Translations under genes and position numbers: made by a program | Origin: Amorphochlora amoebiformis | Lineage: Eukaryota > Cercozoa > Chlorarachniophyceae | Direction of reading: 5' to 3' | NCBI GenBank assembly: GCA_054601695.1 | Contig: BAAHQB010000253.1 | Location: forward strand, 213,808 to 277,807 | DNA length: 64,000 nucleotides | Shown here: piece after piece, positions 1 to 64,000 of the stretch | Numbering within the stretch: position 1 is the first letter of the stretch | Layout of the letters: the number at the start of each line of letters is the position of its first letter | The notes under the pieces: model-generated | Told to the model about the DNA's origin: nothing | Seen by the model: only the letters and a program-made list of their open reading frames with translations | The model's database searches: none

Positions 1-870
1 TCGCTCATTAATCGATACAATTCGATTATTCACCCCACTGGGCCGGGAGAATACTGCTCGTTGTACACCGATAGCACTGACTGCATGGTCAATAAGCCAA
101 AGAATGGCGACGAAAAGAAATTCTGGACGTTCAAGCGTCGTAAATTCGCCATGCGATATGCAATATGTGTTGCTGCTGACACAGGGGACATCTGCTGGGT
201 GAGCGACGGCGACCCTGCTGGTTCTATAGGGGACATCAACATAAACAGACGTGGGGGTATTGCAGAGAAGCTACACCCATTCGAGAGGATTGGAGCAGAT
301 GGAGCTTATAAGTGTAGCCGGGATCCCGTATATCGTTGTCCTCATCGCAAGCCTAGGAACGGTGTGCTTACCAAACGTCAGATTGAAGAAAACAACAGGT
401 TCGGGTCGTATCGAAGCGTAGTGGAGAACGTGTTTGCGAGACTGAAAAGCTTTCAATGCATGAAGCATTGGAGACACGAACATGACAAGCATCCCATCGT
501 CGCAAAGTTTATCTTCAACCTACTGCAAGTAATTCATCGCTTCCGACCAATCAGGAAAATCGACATTCCAATGGAAGAATATGCAGTACTCGTTGCAGAA
601 AGCTGGCACGAAGCAAAGACTAAAGGCAAAGCAGTCCCTGTAATACCACCGAAGAGGAAGCGTGGAAGGCCCAAGGGATCGAAGAACAAGAAGTCTAAAC
701 GAGTTTTGGAGCCTATCGTGGACATAGTATCGTCCGACACAGACTCAGAAGATGTTGCAGAAATAGACAATAGATCTATTCGAGATGCTTTCAGCGCACA
801 ATGCGCAGGCGAACGCCTAGATTGTATAGCTCGTCGCACGCGACGAGCAAATAGACGCGAACTACGTTAA
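1..870 (+). CDS. DDE superfamily transposase, 3' part, with C-terminal AT-hook
   Basis: The frame is open from base 1 to the TAA at 868-870 (289 codons), so the 5' end lies outside the window. Seen: a strand ending in YTDST near residues 21-25, a GADGAYK block near residue 97, and SVVENVFARLK near residue 141. These fit the D, D and E of a DDE endonuclease of the IS5/PIF-Harbinger (DDE_Tnp_4) kind, where the last motif is an arginine-flanked VE..F..LK helix. After the catalytic part comes a basic tail with KRGRPKGSKNKK, a textbook AT-hook, then an acidic-to-basic end. There are no introns and no (TA)n inside it, unlike its neighbours. Known: such enzymes cut and paste DNA transposons. Inferred: a mobile-element gene, intact at least in this part; no terminal inverted repeat was recognised downstream. 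Assignment to a precise superfamily is uncertain. Confidence 0.75.
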   Translation, partial: SLINRYNSIIHPTGPGEYCSLYTDSTDCMVNKPKNGDEKKFWTFKRRKFAMRYAICVAADTGDICWVSDGDPAGSIGDININRRGGIAEKLHPFERIGADGAYKCSRDPVYRCPHRKPRNGVLTKRQIEENNRFGSYRSVVENVFARLKSFQCMKHWRHEHDKHPIVAKFIFNLLQVIHRFRPIRKIDIPMEEYAVLVAESWHEAKTKGKAVPVIPPKRKRGRPKGSKNKKSKRVLEPIVDIVSSDTDSEDVAEIDNRSIRDAFSAQCAGERLDCIARRTRRANRRELR

Positions 871-964
871 CTTAAATATGACTATTCGCCACTTATTTTT
901 TTACAACAACGTAAAATATAATGTATATATCATGGTTTTAACAAGGTCTACTATATATATTTAG

Positions 965-1059
<95 letters not shown>

Positions 1060-2010
1060 TGTAATATTACTATAGTATATATACATATATATCTAGATAT
1101 ATGTCCGAGTGACCTAGTTGACTACTATGGCACAGTATGATCATACATGCATTGTGCCTAGTCTAGCTAGTGTACACCGAGCTAGCGAGGCTAGGTAGTA
1201 GGATATAAATTATTTGAGCCTACGGTGTCACATGATCTTTTTTGTGATAAGATAGGGATGTATATATTTTATATATATGTATATAATACTATATATGTGT
1301 GTGTGTGTGTGTGTGCACTAGAGCATAGATATATGAGTCCTTGTTTCAGCCTCTTCTTGGTAGAAGAGGCTATGGACATTTGTCACTTCTGCACATGAAC
1401 CTTTTACACTTAATGCATCTGAGGGGGTCAAGTCCACCCAAAAGCACTTTGAGAAAATATTAATTCCAATTAGCAATACCAATTCCCCGTAGTGGATTTG
1501 TAGCTAAAAAGGCGAAATGACTTAAGGATATTCGAAGGTGGTATCCAAGCTCCAAAATCACGATCAATTGGGATCAATACATTCATGAAATATTATATTC
1601 AAAAATTGAACAAAACCAAAAAGACTTGTTTTAGTTATTAAGGTGTCGTTAATGCTTTGGAAGAAATCGGGATTAAAACTTTAAGTCTAAGATTTATTCG
1701 GCTGATTAGTTTGATTCTAAGAGACCAAAATTTATCTATAATAAAATTTTATTCGTTTTATTTATTTGTTGCTAAAATAATATTATTACTGGCCAGTTAT
1801 TGACGGCTTTTTCGAGGATTTTTTTTTATTCAACGACACTTTTCTCAAGAATTCTATAACTACTAAATTTAGTACTAGGCTGTTTCAATTTTTTCTAGGA
1901 ATCCGGTTTTCGAGAAATAATAAGAATTCTTCGGACAAGTTTTTTTAAAAAGTCGGCTTGGGTCTCAGCTCGGATACTCCATTGCAGAGAAAGAAGCAAG
2001 GAAAGGAAAC
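871..2010. other. Intergenic region between transposase and copine
   Basis: No convincing coding exon. It holds (TA)n at about 955-1075, a short GT run near 1297-1314 and otherwise unique AT-rich DNA. A stretch at 1125-1205 is rich in CTAG/GCTAG words. The promoter and 5' leader of the copine gene must lie here, but no TATA box or other element could be singled out in such AT-rich sequence. Confidence 0.5.
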
Positions 2011-22523
<20,513 letters not shown>

Positions 22524-23833
22524 CAATACAATAATGTAGTGGAAATAGTATGATTTGACCAGTTTCAAACGATTCTGAACTTCATGAGAGTACGGTACCA
22601 ATAGATATTTATGACATAACACTGGCTGGGGCTCGAGCGCAACTTAGGATGATCATGAGTCATGACCGGATCCTCTGACTTGAACTAGTTTTCATAGTAC
22701 TGGGCATTCGTATCTAGTCGTATTTAAAGCTTGCTCTAGCGTGGTTATCAAGGTTATATAATGCAGATACTAGATATGTTATATGTATTTGGTACTTCTG
22801 TGATAGTGAATATCTACTAGATCTAGATCTACTATCTACATTTAGATCCTAAGTGCAATTTCAAGTATCACCTAATGACCAGTGACGAGTATTGTCTAGA
22901 TTGTTGAAGAAACTATGTTGCAGGGCAGATGTCAGGAGAACAGTTTTGAAAAGAATAATACTCGCGAGTTTTATGCGAAGTCAGTAGGGTTGATGCCTTT
23001 GGTGAAAACGTCTGTACCTGCAAGTTGCCCTTTAGTCGGTACGATGTGTGAAATTCAAACTCATCTACATATATACGACGCTTAATACACCCATACGTAT
23101 CATCATACGCATCTGCATGTGCAACACTAACTCTCGTACGTACGCACCAACATGCGCACATGCGTACTACCGTATTTACTTACTTATACGTATCAAACTG
23201 AACAAGATACGCACAAACATGACAACATGCGTACCTAACACGTACACCATACGTACGTACCTACTAATACTCATTACGTATCTTGCGACTGATACGTACT
23301 GGGTTTCAACAATGTTTCCATCCTTTCCAGTGTTCACTGATTGGGTGGGAGTGTTGGAGATTCACAATAATACACGATAAATCTACTCAATCTGTGGACA
23401 TCAGACCGGAATATTTGTATACAGCTGGCAGATTGTCATGATCAACAAGACTCGTAAGTACATTGCATGTCTGGGCATCCGGCAGGGCTCCCCCCCAGGA
23501 CCCCATCTGAGAGCCCCAGGATACCCATACAACTTCTAGGCTTCAGGATCCAGGATTCCGGCGTAATATGTTGCTGTAGTCATCCCTTAAAAGTCGACAA
23601 GTTATCCAAATAATTATTACTTCTCAAACTGTGTTCTCCTGACCTCAACATGGCGTCTACAACAAGTATGATATATTTCCTGGTACTAGATATATCTACT
23701 CGACTAGCTGGAGTGTAGACATGTCTATTGTCTTATATCATGATGTATTCATACTGGCTAGTGAGTTTACACTCGTTACATGCTAATAATGAATCTTGTG
23801 TATGTTATCGAATTATATACATTCTGCTCATGG
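22524..23833. other. Convergent intergenic region, copine / methyltransferase
   Basis: About 1.3 kb of unique DNA without (TA)n, between two converging 3' ends. It has many CTAG and ACGTAC words (for example about 23140-23260) but no supported exon. Polyadenylation of both genes should occur here; no single signal could be chosen. Confidence 0.5.
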
Positions 23834-32175
<8,342 letters not shown>

Positions 32176-32762
32176 AGAATCATCGCTTTCATCCCCTGAC
32201 TATCCGACAAATTCAAAAGTAACAAAATGTAAACATCAAACTTAATGTTTTGCTCGGCGTTGGTTTCAAGCTGGAAGGTGTGGGTGTACAGAAGCGACAG
32301 CGGAGGTTGGGGTTCAGGAAAAGTGGTCTTTTCCGATTATTATTTTGTCGGCTACTGCCCTGCCCGTTGCAAGGACTTTTTTCATACTATATTGTACATA
32401 TAGTCAGACAGAGGTACGCCACGGAATCGGGGTGTTTCCATAAAGGCGCGAATAAGCGCGAAATTCTTTATTTTTCTATTGTTGTGTTAATTTCTCGTAC
32501 TGATTACGAGCGTGCGTCGTATAAATACTTCGAAATTACGCATAGGGAGTGGGGGTGGGAGGATGAAGCGACCATCAGCGTAGTCGGTCTTTTTGGAGAC
32601 GAGTCTCGGAACCCAGAACTCTGAGCTCCGAAGGTCTATTTATATATCCTAAAGAAAAATATGGAGATATGAATGGTAGTATATAAGGGATATCCTGGGT
32701 CCAATATCGCGATATAAGTGTTATAAGATATCCAACTCCAACCACACGTGTAGTCACTCCCG
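32176..32762. promoter_or_regulatory. Divergent promoter region, methyltransferase / mitochondrial carrier
   Basis: The 587 bp between the two start codons are unique, less AT-rich DNA without (TA)n, in contrast to both gene bodies. Both 5' leaders and promoters must fit here, so a shared regulatory region is likely. No defined motif was identified. A 124-codon + strand frame at 32250-32624 has no recognisable features and is not called. Confidence 0.5.
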
Positions 32763-41791
<9,029 letters not shown>

Positions 41792-42965
41792 ATAGAAGCT
41801 AGCGCTATTTATGCGGTATTCTGAGGCGTATTAGCGCTGAATTTCTATTTCTCATTGTAAAAATTCTCAAGCTAATGACATGCCGTACGTCTCCATCTCG
41901 TCCATGTCACTCTTCAATCTAGTCAATTGCAAGATTATCATGGAGATAGGATAAGATACATGTATACATGTACTACACTGAGTACATGTATATCATATAT
42001 GATACGTTACCTAGGCACTTGATCAATATTACCGTACTACGGTGTAATATATAAGTACAATTCATTCTAGTAATTAGCACTAGTAGATAGAATATATTAA
42101 TCGCTCATATACGAGTACATTAGGGTTAAATAATTAATAATATTCCAATTCTTATCTTGACATATATGCCTACCATTTAGTGGGGAGTATTGATATCTTG
42201 GTAGTCACTCAGGCTGAGCCCCGTACTACTTTACCCGGTACCGTGAGTGCTAGTCTAGAGAAAAAATCTATGTGGTCTAGGTATAGTTTATCCCTAGCTA
42301 TATACCACTATAGTATATACCACTATACTATTGATCGTCCCAGCTGTTATGCATGGATATCCCACAACCTCATTCACTATTTCGTGCACGGCACGCGCAC
42401 ATCCTCAGGTCTTGGGACGCAATCTATATGCTATGAACCACTCCTTTAAGGACTATAAGTCTCTGGTGGTGGTTAAGTATATTCGAAATCATTATTCTAA
42501 TCATCCTTCCAACTCACAAAAACACGCAAACGCGAACCTCGCAGGCCATTTAGTACCCCTCTCACGAAAGAACCCCCAAGCAGGCAGCATGACTCAACCA
42601 TCGCGTCCATGCAGGCACCCTAAGTCCCTATAGGGCTCCCATAGCTTCACGAGGGTGTCACATTGGTCTAGGCCAGCGGAAAGGCCTTCAGAGATATCGA
42701 ATGGTGGAGAACCACGCTGAGGATATCGGATGCATGCGAACGACGGAAGATATGTACGGGAGACTGCGGGTGAGTGACACGGGCCATGGTCACGTACCGC
42801 TGTGTCCGTGTCACCATGATTAGAGCGGAATATAGCGAAATTACCTTAATTAAGACGGGGACTTTTTCTCCTGTGCTAGGTGAAGGACCGGAAACTTTCC
42901 CCACCAGAAAATCAACAATCCACTGGAACCATCACAATCCAATCGTCCCAACAACCACAGCAACG
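41792..42965. other. Intergenic region, carrier / light-harvesting gene
   Basis: About 1.17 kb of unique sequence without (TA)n. Small open frames (42180-42449, 42331-42633) overlap in different frames and show no motif. The light-harvesting promoter and leader lie here; a C/A-rich stretch (about 42900-42965) just before the ATG resembles a leader. Confidence 0.5.
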
Positions 42966-43881
42966 ATGATCTACGCCTTCACCCTCCTGGCTACTGTGGC
43001 TCTTGCCAATCCTGCTTCTATGTCCAGGCCCCGTGCTGCATCCAAGCCCCACACCTCCTTCCTTCGTCATATGGCTGCTGCTAAGACTGGGAAGCAGGTC
43101 CCGACGACGGCCCGTCGTACCAAAGTCAATGCCGACCTTCGCAGCGCCTTGCCTACTGGCGCAACCGCCCCTGTGCCATACTTCGACCCGCTCAACCTTT
43201 CCGAAGGAGCGTCCGAGGCCACCCTTAAGCGCTGGCGCGAGGTAACCCCGTCTTGACTCATTTTTATCGCACATGCTGACTTCAATGTTCTTTCAGGCTG
43301 AGCTCACCCATGGTCGTGTTGCTATGCTCTCCGCTCTCGGTTTCCTCGTCGCCGAGAGCTTCCATCCTCTATTTGGTGGCGACATCTACGGCCCTGCGAT
43401 TGACCACTTCGAGCAGATTGATGACCGCTTCCCGGGATTCTGGAAGGCTCTTCTCTTCACAATCTCGCTCTTCGAATCCTATCGTTCCACTTACGGCTGG
43501 TCAGACCCCACTAAGGGCGGTGATCTGTTTACCTTGAAGGAAGACTACGTCCCAGGAGATCTCAACTTCGACCCCCTAGGCCTCCTTGCCGACAAGACCC
43601 CTGCTGAAATCGAAGAGCTTAAAAACAAGGAGTTGAATAACGGCCGCCTCGCTATGATCTCCCTTGCTGGCATCATCGCCCAGGAGCTTGTCAACCACGA
43701 AACTGTTATCGACACCTGGCGTGAGATCCTCAACACTGAGGAGAAGGCTGCTCTAGGTCTCACCAACGAGAACTTCCAGGAGAGCGTGAAGAACATTGAC
43801 CCCAAATTCCTCGATGTCCCTGAGAAGAAGTACGACCCTGAGGAGGTCGGCAAGCTTATCACCGAGCTTCCTAAGCTCTAA
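42966..43881 (+). CDS. Light-harvesting chlorophyll-binding protein (Lhc/FCP superfamily), 2 exons
   Basis: Exon 1 42966-43241, intron 43242-43296 (55 bp, GTAACC...TTTCAG), exon 2 43297-43881 (TAA). 286 aa. Seen: the first and third Lhc helices each carry the chlorophyll-ligand/ion-pair motif, ELTHGRVAM (94-102) and ELNNGRLAM (204-212), the repeat FDPL before each helix (FDPLNL, FDPLGL), and a middle helix near FWKALLFTISLFE. The N-terminus starts MIYAFTLLATVALA, a signal-peptide-like segment, followed by a basic S/T/A-rich stretch before the mature FDPL region; this bipartite form fits import into a secondary plastid. Role: antenna protein of the thylakoid, binding chlorophyll and carotenoid. 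An upstream in-frame ATG at 42774 would lengthen the leader implausibly. The gene is GC-richer, and its intron is short and free of repeats, unlike all neighbours. The subfamily is not resolved. Confidence 0.95.
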
Positions 43882-45457
43882 ATCATACCGACATATCTCG
43901 GTTAAGCATGGAAAAAATATACACTTGACCATCATGTTAGTATCGTCTAGAGTGACACTGGATCGAAGAGAGCAGACGAGAACCATCGGCTCTCCAAAGA
44001 CTTGAGACTCGTGGTTTCGACACCTCTGTACATCCAGTATAAATCATTTCACATCTACCCGTGCGTCCACTTAGAATTGCCAGAGGAATCGTAATTAGGG
44101 AATGAACTTTGAGTTACCTCGAGCGCAGTTATCCAACGCTTTGTTTGTAATATAAATTTTAAGAATGTACTTCCGGTTAGCCAATTTATTGATCTTGTAA
44201 AAATATATAGTTGATAATTATGTGTAATATGCAGAAATAGTAATCATTATGATGAAAACAAATATAAATTATACAAAGCATATAACTTCCAATAACTTAA
44301 AAATTTACCAACATCGCCAAATCTGGTTATTAATCTAGAATTACGTATATGTTTTACCAACTACACAGCTAGTACGGTGTGCTGATTGCAACAACTAGAA
44401 TAACACTAGTAAAATTTTACTCTAAGGAAAACACTGGTAATTATAGAGACGAACTAGTAATTATAACAGTGGCCAAATTCTAGAAGTTTGGTCTCCCATT
44501 GTAGCTATAGCTGAAATTAATTCTACTAATATTACGGTAATTGTAGTTTTATCACAAAAAAAACGTTGATCATGAGAGCCTTTAAAATGAACCTGATGAA
44601 GCGAATCCATACATTTATACAAGAACTGCCCTAGCCTGTCACATCCTCCGAAGTCTTAGCTGTGGTCACGAAGAGTGACATCAGAATGAAAGTCTTGGGA
44701 CTTGTAGGATTGTCGTAGTATCGTTAGCATCTACTTAATGGCTTTTTACCGCGACGACATCAACGCAGCTAATATGAGTATTCGTTTAATATACTTGTCT
44801 CTAGTTTTCTCTATTCCTCTCTACCTCTTGTCCTAATTTTCCCTATTTCTCTCTGTACGGCCTCTCACTCTCTCTCTAACTCTGTCTATTTCTGTGTATT
44901 TTACTCTCCTTTTTCCCCCCTCATATACTCTCTTTTTCTCTCTTTTTTTTTCTCTCTTCTCCCCTCTTTTCTCTGTTATCATCTCCCTACTTCTCTTTCT
45001 CTAATTAACGCTTTTTTTTTTTTTCTCATTTTCTCTCCAGCTTTTCATCTGCTCTTAATCTCCTTTCCTCTCTTTTTCTCTTCTATTGTTTCTCCTTTCC
45101 TTTAACCTCTTTTTTTCTCTCTCTTTTTCTCGCCCTGTTTGTCTCTCTCTAATTCTCTGCGTTTGCGACAAGTGTTCTCTTTTCTCTCTTTTTTCTCTAT
45201 TTTCCTTTCTCTAATTCTCTCTATTTCTAACAATTCTTCTCTTTTTCTCTGTTTTTCCTCCGTTTTCCTCTACCTAATTCTCTCTATTTCCCACATTTTT
45301 TCTCTTTTTCTCCCTTTTTCCTCTCTGTAATTCTCTCTATTTCCCATATTTTCCTCTTTTTTTTTTTTCTCTCTTTTCTCTTTTTTCCTCTCTCTAACTC
45401 TCTCTATCTCCCACATTTTTCTCTTTTTCCTTTATTTTTCTTTGTTTTTCTCTCTTT
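43882..45457. other. Convergent intergenic region with pyrimidine tract
   Basis: 43882-44800 is unique AT-rich DNA. From about 44810 to 45460 it is a TTTCTCTC-rich pyrimidine tract with TCTCTAATTCTCTCTATTTC words repeated about every 60-75 bp. No exon was found. Both 3' ends (light-harvesting gene and transporter) fall here. Confidence 0.6.
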
Positions 45458-62378
<16,921 letters not shown>

Positions 62379-63029
62379 GTATTCTAGCGTCTTCCTGTGG
62401 ATGCATACGTATGATAAGGTTAGCACATCGACAAAAATTGATATAAACTGTCTATACGCCCATGAAGTAAGGTTTGATATATTGACATATTGATATGGAT
62501 ATGTGAAAGCGTGCGTTGAATCTGATGTGTTCCTTCCTAGTCGTTAATGCTCAGGCGTACCAATACTGACAAATTCGAGAACCCCCAATAAGAAATAACC
62601 CCTCAAACTCTCCAACTCTTTCTTTCACTCATTTACCCCTCCCCATCCCCCATAGATGCCAATAACAGACTTCTCCCCTCCAAATTCGTGCGTAAAGCCC
62701 GATCGGAACTGTGATCCGGATACTTAGACACAGAAATGAAGAAACCAAGATATTTGAGATATTCTTGCCGTTTCCCCCTTTCCCTCGTATGAACCCCCCT
62801 CTTGTCCGCCCCTAGTCCTAATTCGAACGGGCTTCCCTCGAAATATACGAAAGCACAGACGTGTGGCGTGGACTGAAGCGGCGACGGAGTGTTGGGAACT
62901 TCGGTGGTCAAAGCTATCGGGAAGATGTATTTGGATATTAAAGTTTGATATGTAAGATATTGATATTCAGATATAGCTCTCCGCTAAAATGAAAAAGAAT
63001 TCTTTTTTTAACAAATGGCTCAAATTCAA
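62379..63029. other. Upstream region of the transporter gene
   Basis: Unique DNA without (TA)n. A minus-strand acceptor-like CATCCACAG at about 62396-62404 suggests a leader intron. A 92-codon minus-strand frame (62633-62911) has no recognisable feature and is not called. The promoter should be here. Confidence 0.5.
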
Positions 63030-64000
63030 GTTGACAGGAAATATGTGGGGTGTATCTGCCAGTTTACAAAGGTCTAACTTACCCACGGACTCTCTTGACA
63101 GTCAAAATCTAGCATTGGGCGTATGCGCGTGTTGAAAGTCAAGAAGTGGGCTGTCTTGACAATCAAGACGTGGGGTGTCTTCACAGTCAATGCGTGGGTG
63201 TCTTGACAGTGAATATGTGGTGTGTATTTGCCGTTTACAAAGGTCTAACTTGCTGACGGATTCTCTTGACAGCCAAAACTCTGGCATTGGGTATGGTGTC
63301 TTGACGGTCAAGACGTGGGTTGTCTTGACAGTACGTGGGATGTCATGACAGTCAAGGCGTGGGGTGTCTTGACAGTGAATATGTGGGGTGTATTTGCCAG
63401 TTTACGAAGGTCTTACTGACTCACGGACTCTCTTGACGGCCAAAACCCTGGCATTGGGCGTATGCTGTCTTGACAATCATGACGTGGGGTGTCTTGACAG
63501 TTAAGACGTTGGGTGTCTTGACAGTGAAAGACGTGGGGTGTCTTGACAATCAATGTGTGGGGTGTCTTGACAGTGAATATGTGGGGTGTATTTGCCAGTT
63601 TACAAAGGTCTAACTTTCAAGACGTGGGATGTCTTGACAGTCAATGCGTGGGGTTTCTTAACAGTGAATATGTGGGGTGTATTTGCCAGTTTACAAAGGT
63701 CTAACTTACTCACGGACCCTCTCGACAGCCAAAACTCTGGCATTGGGCGTATGGTGTCTTGACAGTCAAGACGTGGGTTGTCTTGACAGTCAAGGCGTGG
63801 GGTTTTGACAGCCAAGACATGGGATGTGCTGACAGTCCAGTGCCTCCAGTCGTGGGATGTCTTTGCAGAGTGTCTTGACAGTGAATATGTGGGGTGTGTT
63901 TGCCAGTTTACAAAGGTCTAACTTACTCACGGACTCTCTTTGATTGCCAAAACTCTGGCATTGGGCATGTGGGTATCTTGACAGTCAAGACGTGGGGTGT
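63030..64000. repeat. Complex minisatellite with CTTGACAGTCAAG palindrome
   Basis: Nested repeat that runs off the window. The short unit is GTCTTGACAGTCAAGACGTG + GGGT; longer units add GAATATGTGGGGTGTATTTG, CCAGTTTACAAAGGTCTAAC and a CTGGCATTGGGCGTATG block about every 100-200 bp. Small minus-strand frames within it are translations of the repeat. Confidence 0.95.

Noticed and set aside
32250-32624. 124-codon + strand frame between methyltransferase and carrier starts
   Set aside because: No recognisable motif, no splice context, and it lies in the divergent promoter region.
42180-42633. Two overlapping + strand frames before the light-harvesting gene
   Set aside because: They overlap in different frames, have no motif and no homology that I recognise.
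43067-43986. Several frames overlapping the light-harvesting gene in other phases or on the minus strand
   Set aside because: Shadows of the GC-richer coding sequence.
62633-62911. 92-codon minus-strand frame upstream of the transporter
   Set aside because: No motif, and it does not join the transporter first exon in a convincing way. An unrelated small gene cannot be excluded.
63102-63815. Minus-strand frames with repeated LDCQD words, and a possible CRISPR-like array
   Set aside because: The frames are minisatellite translations. The units are nested tandem repeats without unique spacers of constant length, and the DNA is eukaryotic.

Overview
The window is nuclear DNA of a eukaryote, most likely an alga with a secondary plastid of the chlorophyll-c type (stramenopile, haptophyte or alveolate relative). 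It holds an intron-bearing light-harvesting protein gene with a bipartite-looking leader, four heavily split nuclear genes, TTAGGG-type repeats and enormous (TA)n microsatellites. Stops TAA, TGA and TAG are all used, so the code looks standard. No bacterial or organellar features were seen.

Layout. 1-870: 3' part of a DDE transposase ORF. 2011-22523 (+): a copine gene in about 34 small exons. 23834-32175 (-): a small class I SAM-dependent methyltransferase, DOT1-like, 14 exons. 32763-41791 (+): a mitochondrial carrier (SLC25, tricarboxylate-carrier-like), 14 exons. 42966-43881 (+): a light-harvesting chlorophyll-binding protein, 2 exons. 45458-62378 (-): an MFS transporter of the metabolite:H+ symporter (ProP-like) group, about 22 exons. 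63030-64000: a complex minisatellite running off the window. The models were rebuilt by hand: reading phase carries through every junction except copine exon 3/4 and two uncertain spots in the transporter. The spliced lengths are 737, 233, 309, 286 and about 488 aa, close to family expectations.

The outstanding feature is the introns. In the four split genes most introns start GTATAT, end TATAG and consist largely of (TA)n, with exons of mostly 30-100 bp between them. Several introns also hold interstitial (CCCTAA)n/(TTAGGG)n, CT/GA tracts and minisatellites. Scattered in them are truncated copies of exon edges: copies of the 5' end of an exon with its acceptor lie in the upstream intron, and copies of the 3' end with its donor lie in the downstream intron. 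The light-harvesting gene sits in a roughly 3 kb island without such repeats and has one ordinary 55-bp intron.

The genes do not form a pathway. Their neighbourhood is ordinary eukaryotic: the methyltransferase and carrier are divergent with 587 bp between the start codons; copine/methyltransferase and light-harvesting gene/transporter are convergent. Nearly all long tyrosine/isoleucine, serine/leucine or threonine/leucine open frames in the window are translations of microsatellites.
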